Below, in pieces: positions 13,132-21,011 of a stretch of DNA of 22,222 bases (positions within the stretch are counted from its first letter, which is position 1; each line of letters opens with the position of its first letter). The position numbers and the translations under genes were made by a program. The stretch spans positions 1 through 22,222 of the forward strand of contig JBFWLP010000056.1 in the NCBI GenBank assembly GCA_050252075.1. The letters are read 5' to 3'. This stretch comes from JAAYGT01 sp050252075. GTDB taxonomy: Bacteria > Pseudomonadota > Gammaproteobacteria > Burkholderiales > Burkholderiaceae_B. Under the pieces are notes generated by a model. It was given only the letters and a program-made list of their open reading frames with translations, had not been told where the DNA came from and searched no databases.

Positions 13132-14489
13132 AGCTGAGGGTTGACGGGAACGCCGCGATGCCGGATTTCAAAGTATAGCCCCGGCTCAACCTGGCCACCG
13201 GTGGACCCCACAGTGGCAACGACCTCGCCGCGCCGGACCGTGTCACCCACCTGCCGAAGCAAGCTTTGGTTATACCCGTAAATGCTCAGGTACTGCTGCC
13301 CGTGGTCAAGAATGAGAATATTGCCGAAACCGGTCAGCCAGCTGGCATAAACCACCCGGCCGGAGGCCACAGCCCTGACTTGCGTTCCCTCGGTGGCAAG
13401 CAACACAATGCCGCGCCATACCCCGCCGTCGGGGCGCTTTGAGCCGAACCGGCCCAATGTTTCCTGTGCAGGCACCGGTGGCGGCAGACCTTGCCGCAGC
13501 CCCTCGGGGGCCCCTGCCGCCGCCGGATCGCTCTGGCGCCGTTCGGTTTCCTGCTGTGCCCGTTCCTGCTCGGCTTTATCCTGTTTAGCCTGTTCCTGCT
13601 GTGCCTTTTCTTGTTCAGCACGCGTCTGTTTCGCGCGATCCCTGGCCTGCCGGATTTGTTCCTCTTCACGACGCTGCTCTTCGCGGCGCTGTTCTTGTTC
13701 GCGTTGCCGCTGCTCTTGGCGGCGCTTCTGCTCGGCCAGACGCTCACGCTCGCGCTGCTCCGCGATGGCTTGCCCCAGCCCCTCCACCAGACGCCCCAGG
13801 CGTTGTTCGTTACCTTCCAGACGCTGGGCTTGCGAGCGCTGCTCACGCAACTGCGACTCAATGCGGGCCAGCACCTGCTCGCGCTCTTTGCGCTGCTCAT
13901 CGAGCGCCTGCTTGCGGTTTTGCGTCTGTTCGGCCAATGCCTTGAGCACGGCCTGATTGTCACGCACGGTTTGCTCCAGGGTCTTGAGCCGTTCCAGGGC
14001 GGCCTGCACTGCCCGCACCGCATCGGACTGCGCCTGGGTGATGTAGCTAAGGTAACGTAATTCACGACCGATTTCGCGCGGATCATCGCCCGACAGCAAG
14101 GCTGTCCAGGGTGACAGCCCCGCCTCGTAGTGGGACCGCAGCAGGGCGGCCAGCGTTGCGCGCCGCTGCACCAGCTGGTCTTGCTGCTCTTTTTGCTGCG
14201 TTTGTGCCGCCTGCAGCTGCTGCTGCGCCCGTTCGATACGCTGCGCCAGTTCGACCAGTTCGCGATTGATATCGGAAATTGCGGTTTCCGAGGCCTGCAG
14301 CGCACTGGCCGCGTCGCGCCGCGATGACTCGTGCGCTTCGATATCTTTCTTCAGGCCGTCGATACGCGACCGCAGCTCGGTTTGCTGCCGCCGCGCATCG
14401 GCCTGTTGACGCTGCAGGTCGTCGGTGGCCGCTGCCTGCGCAACCCCGATGCTTATCCACAGCGCCGTCGCCACGTGAGCGAGGCGCAT
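13116..14489 (-). CDS. envC: EnvC-type murein hydrolase activator
   Basis: A 457-residue periplasmic protein. The signal peptide is cleaved near AQA (about residue 19). A long coiled coil covers about 20-250, followed by a Gln/Glu/Arg/Lys-rich low-complexity segment at 246-320, a Pro-rich linker and a C-terminal LytM (M23) domain at about 355-457. The LytM metal ligands are replaced: the usual HxGxD region reads RGIVLL and the HxH region reads LYFEIR. This matches E. coli EnvC, which does not cut peptidoglycan but activates the amidases AmiA/AmiB at the septum. It is longer than E. coli EnvC (419 residues, from memory), mainly through the low-complexity segment. AGGAAG in the last gpmA codons is its ribosome-binding site. 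Confidence 0.93.
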   Translation of the reverse strand: MRLAHVATALWISIGVAQAAATDDLQRQQADARRQQTELRSRIDGLKKDIEAHESSRRDAASALQASETAISDINRELVELAQRIERAQQQLQAAQTQQKEQQDQLVQRRATLAALLRSHYEAGLSPWTALLSGDDPREIGRELRYLSYITQAQSDAVRAVQAALERLKTLEQTVRDNQAVLKALAEQTQNRKQALDEQRKEREQVLARIESQLREQRSQAQRLEGNEQRLGRLVEGLGQAIAEQRERERLAEQKRRQEQRQREQEQRREEQRREEEQIRQARDRAKQTRAEQEKAQQEQAKQDKAEQERAQQETERRQSDPAAAGAPEGLRQGLPPPVPAQETLGRFGSKRPDGGVWRGIVLLATEGTQVRAVASGRVVYASWLTGFGNILILDHGQQYLSIYGYNQSLLRQVGDTVRRGEVVATVGSTGGQVEPGLYFEIRHRGVPVNPQLWLRR

Positions 14490-14495
14490 AGTCGG

Positions 14496-15245
14496 TTACT
14501 TCCTGGCTTTGCCCTGATTGGCGACGGCCGCCATCGCCGCTTCGATTTCGGCCGGATCACCCAGATAATAGTGGCGGATCGGACGAAGATCGTCGTCGAG
14601 CTCGTACACCAGCGGCTGGCCGGTGGGAATGTTCAGATGCACGATATCGTCGTCGGAAATACCGTCAAGATGCTTGATGAGCGCACGCAGGCTGTTGCCA
14701 TGAGCGGAAATCAGCACGCGGCGCCCGGCCCGGATCGCCGGGGCGATCGATTCATTCCAGAAGGGCAGAACCCGCGTCACCGTATCTTTCAGGCACTCGG
14801 TTGCCGGAAGGTTTTCGGGCGCGATTTTCGCGTAACGCCGGTCAAAGCGGGGGTGCCGCGGGTCGTCCGCTTCAAGGGCGTTCGGCGCGATGGCGTAGGC
14901 TCGGCGCCAGACCAGAACTTGCTCGTCACCGTATTTGGCCGCCGTTTCCGCCTTGTTCAGACCCTGCAATGCGCCATAATGGCGCTCATTCAGGCGCCAG
15001 GATAAACCCACCGGCGTGTACATGGCGTCCATGGCGTCCAGGGCGATCCACAGGGTGCGAATGGCCCGCTTCAGCACCGAGGCGTAGGCCAGGTCGAATT
15101 CATAGCCCTGGTCGCGCAGCAATTCACCCGCAGCCTTGGCCTGCGCCCGGCCGGTGTCTGTCAAATCGACATCGGTCCAGCCTGTAAAGCGGTTTTCCAA
15201 ATTCCACTGACTTTCACCGTGGCGCATCAAGACAAGTTTATGCAT
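14496..15245 (-). CDS. gpmA: 2,3-bisphosphoglycerate-dependent phosphoglycerate mutase
   Basis: A 249-residue histidine-phosphatase-fold enzyme interconverting 3- and 2-phosphoglycerate. The catalytic His9 lies in LMRHGESQWN. NRFTGWTDVDL, Glu87 in LNERHYGALQG and His182 in SAHGNSLRALIKHL complete the cofactor-dependent signature. E. coli carries the unrelated cofactor-independent mutase gpmM in the same place before envC. A perfect 9-bp tandem repeat (15022-15039) encodes part of DAMDAM. The gene heads the minus-strand run gpmA-envC-ctpA-moeB, with envC only 6 nt downstream. The ribosome-binding site (AAAGA) is weak. Confidence 0.96.
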   Translation of the reverse strand: MHKLVLMRHGESQWNLENRFTGWTDVDLTDTGRAQAKAAGELLRDQGYEFDLAYASVLKRAIRTLWIALDAMDAMYTPVGLSWRLNERHYGALQGLNKAETAAKYGDEQVLVWRRAYAIAPNALEADDPRHPRFDRRYAKIAPENLPATECLKDTVTRVLPFWNESIAPAIRAGRRVLISAHGNSLRALIKHLDGISDDDIVHLNIPTGQPLVYELDDDLRPIRHYYLGDPAEIEAAMAAVANQGKARK

Positions 15246-15283
15246 GGTATCTTTTGACCTAAAAGTTGAAATTCTCCGCCCAT

Positions 15284-15291
15284 TTTATAAT
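15284..15291. promoter_or_regulatory. Overlapping divergent -10 boxes for gpmA and yibN
   Basis: In the 89-bp gap, TATAAT (15286-15291) faces yibN on the plus strand and TATAAA (15289-15284) faces gpmA on the minus strand, so the two boxes share most bases. Plus-strand -35 candidates TTGACC (15254-15259) and TTGAAA (15266-15271) are not at ideal spacing (26 and 14 nt). Two polymerases could not use both at once. Confidence 0.45.
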
Positions 15292-15334
15292 CTTCTGTTC
15301 AGCCACTTAATTAAACCAGGCATCAGGACGCATC

Positions 15335-15745
15335 GTGGACTTTTTACTCTATCAGAACAACTACCTTATTTTATTCGTTGCCGTGGCTTCCGGCATCATG
15401 CTGGCCATGCCCAATCTGCTCAAAGGCGGGGCGAAAACACTGGCCGTGCCCGAAGCCGTTCGCCTGGCCAACCAGAACGACGGCCTGTTCATCGACATCC
15501 GTAATCACGATGCCTTCAAAGCCGGAGCCATTCCCCAGGCACGCAATATTCCGGTGGCCGACATCAACACCAAAACGGGATCGCTGCCCAAAGACAAACC
15601 CCTCATCGTGTATTGTGAACAGGGCAGGGAATCAATGCGCATCGCAAGGTCGTTGCGCAAGCAGGGGTTTGACCAGGTTTACAGTATCGATGGCGGGTTG
15701 CGCGGCTGGCTTCAGGCCGGCATGCCGGTATCGAAGAAACACTAG
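15335..15745 (+). CDS. yibN: YibN-like membrane-anchored rhodanese
   Basis: A 136-residue protein from GTG 15335, with AGGA about 8 nt upstream. One membrane helix (about 10-26) anchors a cytoplasmic rhodanese domain with FIDIRNHDAFKAGAIPQARNIP and the catalytic Cys94 in VYCEQGRES. Rhodaneses carry persulfide sulfur; the exact acceptor of YibN is not settled. The order yibN-grxC-secB-gpsA is the same as in E. coli, which fixes the name. It is divergent from gpmA, as yibN is from gpmM in E. coli. Confidence 0.9.
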   Translation: MDFLLYQNNYLILFVAVASGIMLAMPNLLKGGAKTLAVPEAVRLANQNDGLFIDIRNHDAFKAGAIPQARNIPVADINTKTGSLPKDKPLIVYCEQGRESMRIARSLRKQGFDQVYSIDGGLRGWLQAGMPVSKKH

Positions 15746-15777
15746 CCCTACACGCTTTTATCTACAAAAGGAATGCC

Positions 15778-16035
15778 ATGGCCAACGTCACCATGTATTG
15801 CACGGCGGTTTGCCCCTACTGCGTGCGCGCCGAAATGCTGCTCAAGCAACGCGGCGTGTCGGGTATTGAAAAAATCCGCATCGATCTCGATCCGGCACAA
15901 CGCGACGCAATGATGCAACGCACCGGCCGGCGCACCGTACCCCAGATCTACATTGGGGATACACACGTTGGCGGGTTCGACGATCTTGCCGCGCTCGACC
16001 GCGAAGGGGGCTTACTGCCTCTGCTCAACGCCTGA
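15778..16035 (+). CDS. grxC: Glutaredoxin 3
   Basis: An 85-residue glutaredoxin, normal for GrxC. The active site is Cys12-Pro-Tyr-Cys15, the glutathione-binding TVPQIYIG at 53-60 has the cis-Pro, and HVGGFDDL at about 63-70 follows. It reduces disulfides and mixed glutathione disulfides in the cytoplasm. AAAGGA lies 7 nt before the ATG. It sits 32 nt after yibN and 48 nt before secB in a conserved block. An extra Cys8 precedes the active site. Confidence 0.95.
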   Translation: MANVTMYCTAVCPYCVRAEMLLKQRGVSGIEKIRIDLDPAQRDAMMQRTGRRTVPQIYIGDTHVGGFDDLAALDREGGLLPLLNA

Positions 16036-16083
16036 CCCGACTCGGCGTACACTCTTACTCTCTTTTTAAATTCTGGAACTCTC

Positions 16084-16602
16084 ATGGCCGAACAAACCCC
16101 CAACAGTCACGACCAACAAAGCGGCAACGAACCGAGCTTCAGCCTGCAGCGCACCTACGTGAAAGATTTGTCTCTGGAAATGCCCAATGCGCCCGAAATC
16201 TTTCTTGAGCAGGAAACACCTTCGGTGGAAGTGTCGATCAACGTAGGCGGCCAGCGTTTGGCTGAAACAGTGTACGAAGCAACGGTTACGGCAACCGTCA
16301 CCACCCGCATCAACGATAAAACCCTGTACCTGGTTGAAGCCACACAGGCCGGCATCTTCGAGGCCGCCAACATTCCGGCCGAACAGCTCGATCCGCTGAT
16401 CGGCATTGTGTGCCCCACCATGCTTTATCCCTATTTGCGCGCCACCGTGGCCGATGCCATCACCCGCACATCGTTGCCGGCGCTGCACCTGACGGAAGTG
16501 AACTTCCAGGCACTGTATGAACAGCGTCTGGCCGAACTGGCCCAGCAACAAGGGCAAAGCGATTCCGGTATTGTGCTGCCTCCCGGCGCCAAACGCCAGT
16601 AA
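16084..16602 (+). CDS. secB: SecB, protein-export chaperone
   Basis: A 172-residue tetrameric cytosolic chaperone that keeps preproteins unfolded and hands them to SecA. FSLQRTYVKDLSLEMPNAPEIF is the SecB signature, followed by the VSINVGGQRLAETVYEATVTATV strands and the segment CPTMLYPYLRATVADAITR. A polar N-terminal tail of about 18 residues and a Gln-rich C-terminus lie outside the core. GGAA about 6 nt before the ATG serves as ribosome-binding site. gpsA begins 11 nt after the stop. Confidence 0.96.
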   Translation: MAEQTPNSHDQQSGNEPSFSLQRTYVKDLSLEMPNAPEIFLEQETPSVEVSINVGGQRLAETVYEATVTATVTTRINDKTLYLVEATQAGIFEAANIPAEQLDPLIGIVCPTMLYPYLRATVADAITRTSLPALHLTEVNFQALYEQRLAELAQQQGQSDSGIVLPPGAKRQ

Positions 16603-16613
16603 GCCGTATCCGC

Positions 16614-17657
16614 ATGGTGCCCCCGTCTTCGCCTCTGCGTCTCGCCGTTGTGGGTGCCGGCAGCTGGGGCACTGCGCTGGCGGCCCTGGCCAGCCAGCAA
16701 GCCGACACCGTTCTGTGGGCCCGTAACCCGCAAACGGCACACGACATTCAGGACCACCACACCAACGCGCAGTATCTTCCCGGTATTTCGCTACCGTCGT
16801 CACTACGTGCCACCGATCATCTTCAGGCGGCGCTCGATCATGCCCTTGCCGATGGCCCGCAAGCCGGGCTCATCATCGTGGGTGTGCCTGTGGCCGGCAT
16901 GCGCAGCCTGTGCGAAACCCTCGGCGCGGCGCTGTCCAGCCACGACGTGCAAGGGCTCAGCATAGTCTGGACCTGCAAGGGCTTTCATCCCGACACGGCG
17001 CAATTGCCCCACGAAATCGTCGATGATACGCTGGGCACATTGCCGGGGTTGGAAACCGGGGTGCTGTCGGGGCCGTCGTTCGCCCGCGAAGTGGCACAGG
17101 GTTTACCGGTGGCGCTCACCATCGCCACAAGACACAACCCCACCATCGACAAAGTCACGCGGGCACTGCACAGCACCTCCTGCCGCATATATTCCAGTGA
17201 CGACATCATCGGCGTTGAAGTGGGGGGTGCACTGAAGAATGTCATGGCCATCGCCTGCGGCATCTCTGACGGGCTGGAACTGGGAACCAACGCACGCGCC
17301 GCCCTGATCACCCGGGGGCTGGCGGAAATGCAACGCCTGGGCCAGGCCATGGGCGGTCGAGCGGAAACCTTTGCCGGCCTCACCGGCCTGGGTGACCTGG
17401 TACTGACCACTACCGGCGCTTTGTCGCGCAACCGTCAGGTAGGCCTGGCGCTGGGTCAGGGACGAACGCTGGCCGACATTCTGGCCGGCGGCATGACGGC
17501 CGAGGGGGTGCGCTGCGCGAAAGCGGCCCTGGCGTTGGGCCGGGCTCACGGGGTCGACATGCCGATCACCGAGGCGGTTTGCCACGTGCTGTTTGAACAG
17601 CTTGCCCCACACCGTGCCGTGTCCTCGCTGCTGGCCCGCGAGGCGCGGCCGGAATAA
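16614..17657 (+). CDS. gpsA: Glycerol-3-phosphate dehydrogenase [NAD(P)+]
   Basis: A 347-residue GpsA producing sn-glycerol-3-phosphate for phospholipids from dihydroxyacetone phosphate. The dinucleotide-binding motif GAGSWG lies at 14-19, WTCKGFHPD has Lys122, LSGPSFAREV is at 151-160, and the catalytic Lys208 is in GGALKNVMAIACGI. TGLGDLVLTTTG and AEGVRCAKAAL complete the C-terminal domain. It is slightly longer than E. coli GpsA. It ends the conserved yibN-grxC-secB-gpsA block; cysE, next in E. coli, is replaced here by a Bug-type receptor. Confidence 0.95.
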   Translation: MVPPSSPLRLAVVGAGSWGTALAALASQQADTVLWARNPQTAHDIQDHHTNAQYLPGISLPSSLRATDHLQAALDHALADGPQAGLIIVGVPVAGMRSLCETLGAALSSHDVQGLSIVWTCKGFHPDTAQLPHEIVDDTLGTLPGLETGVLSGPSFAREVAQGLPVALTIATRHNPTIDKVTRALHSTSCRIYSSDDIIGVEVGGALKNVMAIACGISDGLELGTNARAALITRGLAEMQRLGQAMGGRAETFAGLTGLGDLVLTTTGALSRNRQVGLALGQGRTLADILAGGMTAEGVRCAKAALALGRAHGVDMPITEAVCHVLFEQLAPHRAVSSLLAREARPE

Positions 17658-17691
17658 TTTCAAGACCCACTGTTTTTAAAGGAAGTACTCT

Positions 17692-18690
17692 ATGTCACGT
17701 CACTCCTCGATGCGTCGGCGCCTGACGGGCGCGATCGCCACCCTTGCGGGCGCCGGCATGCTGGCAGTCTCGGGCCTGGCCCATGCCGCGTGGCCCGAAA
17801 AGCCGATACAGCTGATCGTCCCCTTCCCGCCCGGATCGTCTCCCGACACCCTGGCGCGCACCATTGCCGAACCCCTGGCCACACGGCTCGGACAAGCCAT
17901 TGTGGTCGAAAACAAGCCGGGTGCGGGCGGCAACATCGGCACACGCCAGGCCGCCCAGGCCAAACCCGACGGCTACACCCTGCTGCTGACCATCAACGGC
18001 CCCATGGTGACGGCCCCCACCCTGTACAAGAAAACGCTGGGCTATGACCCGCTCAAGGATCTGGCTCCCGTTACACTGGTGGGCACCAGCCCCAATGTGC
18101 TCGTGGTGCCCCAGAACTTCCCCGCCCAAACCCTGAAAGAGTTCGTCGCACTGGCCACATCGAAGCCGGGCGAACTGAATTACGGCACGGTTGGCCCGGG
18201 CAGCTCGTCGCACCTGGGCATGGCCATGCTGGAACACGAGGCAGGCATCAAGCTTCAGCAAATTCCTTACGCCGGTTTTCAGCAAGTGATTACCGCCATC
18301 ATTGCCGGCGATGTACAGGCCGGGTTTATGGTTCCGGGTATTGCCATGCCGCAGATCCGTGCGGGTAAAGTGCGCGCACTGGCGATCACCAGCCTGGAAC
18401 CCAGCCCCGTACTGCCGGGCATTCCCACCATGAACGACCAGGGGTACCCGGGATTCGAGTCCATTTCCTGGAACGCCTTTTTTGCCCCGGCCGGAACGCC
18501 CGACGCCATCATTACGCGCCTGAACAGCGCTATTGCGGAAATACTCACGCAAGACGACGTGCAGAAGAAAATGGCGGCCCTGTATTTCACGCCTAAATCC
18601 ACCAGCCCGGCAGGCCTGACGGACCTGATCGTCAGCGAGAAAAAACGCTGGGATGAAGTCATCAACCGCCTGGGCTTGTCGCTGGATTAA
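17692..18690 (+). CDS. Bug/TctC-family tripartite tricarboxylate transporter substrate-binding protein
   Basis: A 332-residue periplasmic binding protein. The signal peptide is cleaved at AHA|AWPEKP (after residue 32). The family start is WPEKPIQLIVPFPPGSSPD, then ENKPGAGGNIGT and KPDGYTLLL; the two-lobed fold extends to the end. Bug proteins bind carboxylates or related small molecules and are greatly expanded in Bordetella, Cupriavidus and relatives, mostly without adjacent transporter genes. No tctA or tctB is present here, so the ligand cannot be named. AAAGGAAG lies 7 nt before the ATG. The stop is only 5 nt from the end of the convergent trmL. Confidence 0.92.
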   Translation: MSRHSSMRRRLTGAIATLAGAGMLAVSGLAHAAWPEKPIQLIVPFPPGSSPDTLARTIAEPLATRLGQAIVVENKPGAGGNIGTRQAAQAKPDGYTLLLTINGPMVTAPTLYKKTLGYDPLKDLAPVTLVGTSPNVLVVPQNFPAQTLKEFVALATSKPGELNYGTVGPGSSSHLGMAMLEHEAGIKLQQIPYAGFQQVITAIIAGDVQAGFMVPGIAMPQIRAGKVRALAITSLEPSPVLPGIPTMNDQGYPGFESISWNAFFAPAGTPDAIITRLNSAIAEILTQDDVQKKMAALYFTPKSTSPAGLTDLIVSEKKRWDEVINRLGLSLD

Positions 18691-18695
18691 GCGCG

Positions 18696-19166
18696 CTACT
18701 GCCCGCCGTCGTAGCCGCTCTGGCGCCACGCCTCATAAACGGTAATCGCCACGGCATTCGACAGGTTCAGGCTGCGCTGCCCCGACCGCATGGGCAGGCG
18801 CAGCCAGTTCGACGGATCGAAGTGGGCACGCTCGGCATCCGACAACCCGGCGGTTTCCCGCCCGAAGACAAAAACGTCGCCGGGTAGGAAAGGCACCTCG
18901 CCGATGCGGCGCGTCCCGCGCGTGGTCAAGGCAAAACAACGGCCAGGGGGCGCAGCCGTGACCGACAACGCCCGGGCCAGATCGTCGTGCACCTGAATAC
19001 GGGCCCATTCATGGTAATCCAGCCCTGCCCGGCGCAATTTGGCATCGTCCAGGGCGAAGCCCAGCGGTTTCACCAAATGCAGCGAGGCGCCGGTATTGGC
19101 TGCCAGGCGAATCACATTGCCCGTGTTGGGGGGAATTTCGGGGGAAACAAGAATAATGTGGAACAT
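18696..19166 (-). CDS. trmL: TrmL, tRNA (cytidine/uridine-34) 2'-O-methyltransferase
   Basis: From ATG 19166 this is a 156-residue SPOUT (SpoU) methyltransferase. The motifs are IPPNTGNVIRLAANTG (about 11-26) with the conserved Arg20, VFGRETAGL (100-108), LRLPM and RSLNLSNAVAITVYEAWRQ (131-149). TrmL methylates the ribose at wobble position 34 of tRNA-Leu isoacceptors. The length is typical. The frame extends to a TTG at 19172, but ATG 19166 gives the usual MFHIILV start. There is no convincing ribosome-binding site. It follows comF on the minus strand after a 46-nt gap containing a possible hairpin. Confidence 0.93.
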   Translation of the reverse strand: MFHIILVSPEIPPNTGNVIRLAANTGASLHLVKPLGFALDDAKLRRAGLDYHEWARIQVHDDLARALSVTAAPPGRCFALTTRGTRRIGEVPFLPGDVFVFGRETAGLSDAERAHFDPSNWLRLPMRSGQRSLNLSNAVAITVYEAWRQSGYDGGQ

Positions 19167-19185
19167 GGACAATCAATAATCATCG

Positions 19186-19213
19186 AAAAACGGAACGGGC
19201 GTACGCCGCCTGT
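19186..19213 (-). terminator. Weak candidate hairpin with T-tract after comF
   Basis: On the minus strand, ACAGGCG and CGCCCGT (19213-19207 and 19201-19195) pair with one mismatch around a 5-nt loop. TTTTT follows 4 nt later (19190-19186). It overlaps the first base of the comF stop codon. It could end comF transcription before trmL, but stem length and T-tract are marginal. Confidence 0.3.
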
Positions 19214-20001
19214 CAGTGAAGGGGTGTTCGGGCGGCCACCAGCCCGATGACCGATAGGGCGCCCGCCCGGCGCAAGGCCAGGGCAATATTGTGCAAAGTG
19301 GCGCCTGTGGTCATGACATCGTCGACAAGCGCAATATGATAGCCGTCGCAGCGGCGGACGCAATCATACAAAGTTGCCGCCTGCTGTGCCCGTTCGCGGC
19401 GGCTGCGCTGTTTTTGCTGGCCGGCGCCGCCGCCCCGGCGCACCATATCCACACGCACCGGCGCCCGCAGGTACGGCGCCAGGCCCCGCGCAATTTCACC
19501 GGCCGGATTAAACCCGCGATGCCGCAAGGCCGCCTCACCCGAAGGAACGGGCACCACCAGCAAAGGTCTGGGCAGTGCCCCTGGCACGTTGTCACAAGCC
19601 AGCCGCACGGACTGCGCCAGAATCGATGACAGAGCCGCCGCATGCGTAAACCGCTGCTGCACTTTCAGCGCCTGTATCAGTAGATCACCAGGATGGGCAT
19701 AATCGAATCCGGCCAGCACACGGTCAAAGGCCGGCGCGCGCTCCTTGCAGTCGGCACAGTCTGCGGTGGCCGACAGTGCCAGACAACAGCGCGGGCAGCG
19801 GGCAACCGTGCCATTTCGCATCGACGACGTAACGCGGCCGTGACAATGAACGCACAGCCCGGTGCCCGGCGCCCGCTGCTCACACAGCAAACAGGCAACG
19901 GGTAGGCTTGCCCGCACCCAACGGATCAACTGCCCGACGCCGACCGGTTCAAACCCGCGCGCCAGGAAGGGCCATTCGCGCCGAATGGGCAGATGCGCCA
20001 T
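19213..20001 (-). CDS. comF: ComF-family phosphoribosyltransferase-like protein
   Basis: A 262-residue ComF homologue. Two zinc-finger-like cysteine groups come first: CLLC (37-40) with CVHC (50-53), then CPRC (69-72) with CADC (82-85). A type I phosphoribosyltransferase domain follows, with VVPVPSG (149-155), RGFNPAGEIAR and the PRPP-binding VDDVMTTGAT (226-235). ComF is needed for DNA uptake in competent species; its reaction is unknown, and in non-competent bacteria it may serve other DNA roles. AAAGGA lies about 6 nt before the ATG. It is divergent from the bioC-like gene. Confidence 0.92.
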   Translation of the reverse strand: MAHLPIRREWPFLARGFEPVGVGQLIRWVRASLPVACLLCEQRAPGTGLCVHCHGRVTSSMRNGTVARCPRCCLALSATADCADCKERAPAFDRVLAGFDYAHPGDLLIQALKVQQRFTHAAALSSILAQSVRLACDNVPGALPRPLLVVPVPSGEAALRHRGFNPAGEIARGLAPYLRAPVRVDMVRRGGGAGQQKQRSRRERAQQAATLYDCVRRCDGYHIALVDDVMTTGATLHNIALALRRAGALSVIGLVAARTPLH

Positions 20002-20011
20002 AATTTATCCT

Positions 20012-20040
20012 TTGACAAAGCCTGTTGCCCTTATCACAAC
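20012..20040 (+). promoter_or_regulatory. Possible promoter for the bioC-like gene
   Basis: A perfect TTGACA at 20012-20017 lies in the 77-bp divergent gap. The downstream region offers only poor -10 candidates: TATCAC at 14-nt spacing or CACAAC at 17 nt. The -35 is convincing alone; the promoter as a whole is uncertain. Confidence 0.3.
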
Positions 20041-20078
20041 ACACTTCCCCGGCCGGCGCTCAAGGCGCTGTATCAACT

Positions 20079-21011
20079 ATGTCACAGCCCCCGTCGCTGC
20101 ATATCAGCAGCGCGCACGTACAAAAACAGTTTGCGCGGCGAGCGCCCCTGGATGCCGCCCAGTTCCTTTACGGCGAAATTGCACAGCGCATGCTGCAGCG
20201 CCTGAGCTATATCCGTATCCAGCCCACCCATCTGCTGGATGCCGGCTGCGGCGCGGCCCATGCGCTGGAGCCCTTGCGCGCCCGCTATCCGGGGCTGGAC
20301 TACGTGGGTCTGGATGCCTGCGCCGCATTGCTGGCTGTCGCGCAAAAACGCTATCAGGCCAAACCGGGGCTCTGGCAGCGCTTGCGCAACAAACCGGCGC
20401 TTCCCCTTCATTTTGTGCAGGCCGATCTGGCCGATACAGCGCTCGCGCCGGAAAGCCTGGATCTGGTCTGGTCAAACATGGCGCTGCACTGGCATCCCGA
20501 ACCACATAATGTGCTGGCCGAGTGGCGACGCATTCTGAAACCCGGTGCGCTGGTCATGTTTTCGTGCCTGGGGCCCGGATCGTTGGCGCAAGTGCGCAAG
20601 GCGCTGCAATCGGCCGATCTGCACACTGCCACACCCGAGTTCGTCGACATGCACGACTTCGGCGATCTGCTGATAGAAAAAGGGTTTGCCGACCCTGTCA
20701 TGGACCAGGAAACCATCACACTGACCTATGGCAGCGCCGAACGGCTGCTGCAGGATCTGCGCGTACTGGGCGGCAATCCCAGCCAGAATCGCAGCCCCGG
20801 GCTCAAGGGCAGGCAATGGCGTGCACGCCTGATCGATGCGCTGGAATCGCAGCGCCATATGGACGGCACATTGCATCTGAGCCTGGAAGTGGCCTATGGG
20901 CACGCCTGGCGCGGCGCCTCGCACCGCGTGCGTCCCGGAGAAACACGTATCTCGGTCACTTCGATCGGCCGGGCTTCTGCCCCGCCGGGCCGTGGAAAGC
21001 CAGGCAATTAG
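20079..21011 (+). CDS. bioC: BioC-like SAM-dependent methyltransferase
   Basis: From ATG 20079 this is 310 residues. The SAM site is LLDAGCGAA (52-60), with YVGLDA as motif II. The BioC-type features are HVQKQFARRA near the N-terminus, LVWSNMALHWHPEPHNVLAEWRRILKPG, then FSCLGPGSL, DMHDFGDLL and the ADPVMD segment. BioC methylates malonyl-ACP to start pimelate assembly for biotin. No other bio genes are in view, so the role rests on sequence pattern alone. A TTG at 20025 would add 18 residues but is less likely. The Arg/Pro-rich C-terminus is extra. The stop overlaps the convergent TauE-like gene by 4 nt. Confidence 0.83.
   Translation: MSQPPSLHISSAHVQKQFARRAPLDAAQFLYGEIAQRMLQRLSYIRIQPTHLLDAGCGAAHALEPLRARYPGLDYVGLDACAALLAVAQKRYQAKPGLWQRLRNKPALPLHFVQADLADTALAPESLDLVWSNMALHWHPEPHNVLAEWRRILKPGALVMFSCLGPGSLAQVRKALQSADLHTATPEFVDMHDFGDLLIEKGFADPVMDQETITLTYGSAERLLQDLRVLGGNPSQNRSPGLKGRQWRARLIDALESQRHMDGTLHLSLEVAYGHAWRGASHRVRPGETRISVTSIGRASAPPGRGKPGN

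Noticed and set aside
13501..13800. The repetitive-looking DNA in envC as a CRISPR or tandem-repeat array
   Set aside because: The repetition is at the amino-acid level (Gln/Glu/Arg codons), with no regular unit length or spacers.
13393..14060. Long plus-strand ORFs through the envC low-complexity region, rich in Cys/Ser/Arg or Leu/Phe
   Set aside because: They arise from reading the Gln/Glu/Arg codon runs of envC on the other strand; the Leu/Phe-rich frame mimics a membrane protein only through composition.
17695..18729. A 344-codon minus-strand ORF opposite the Bug receptor gene
   Set aside because: The plus-strand gene has a signal peptide, ribosome-binding site and family motifs; the opposite frame is Gly/Arg/His-rich with no domain.
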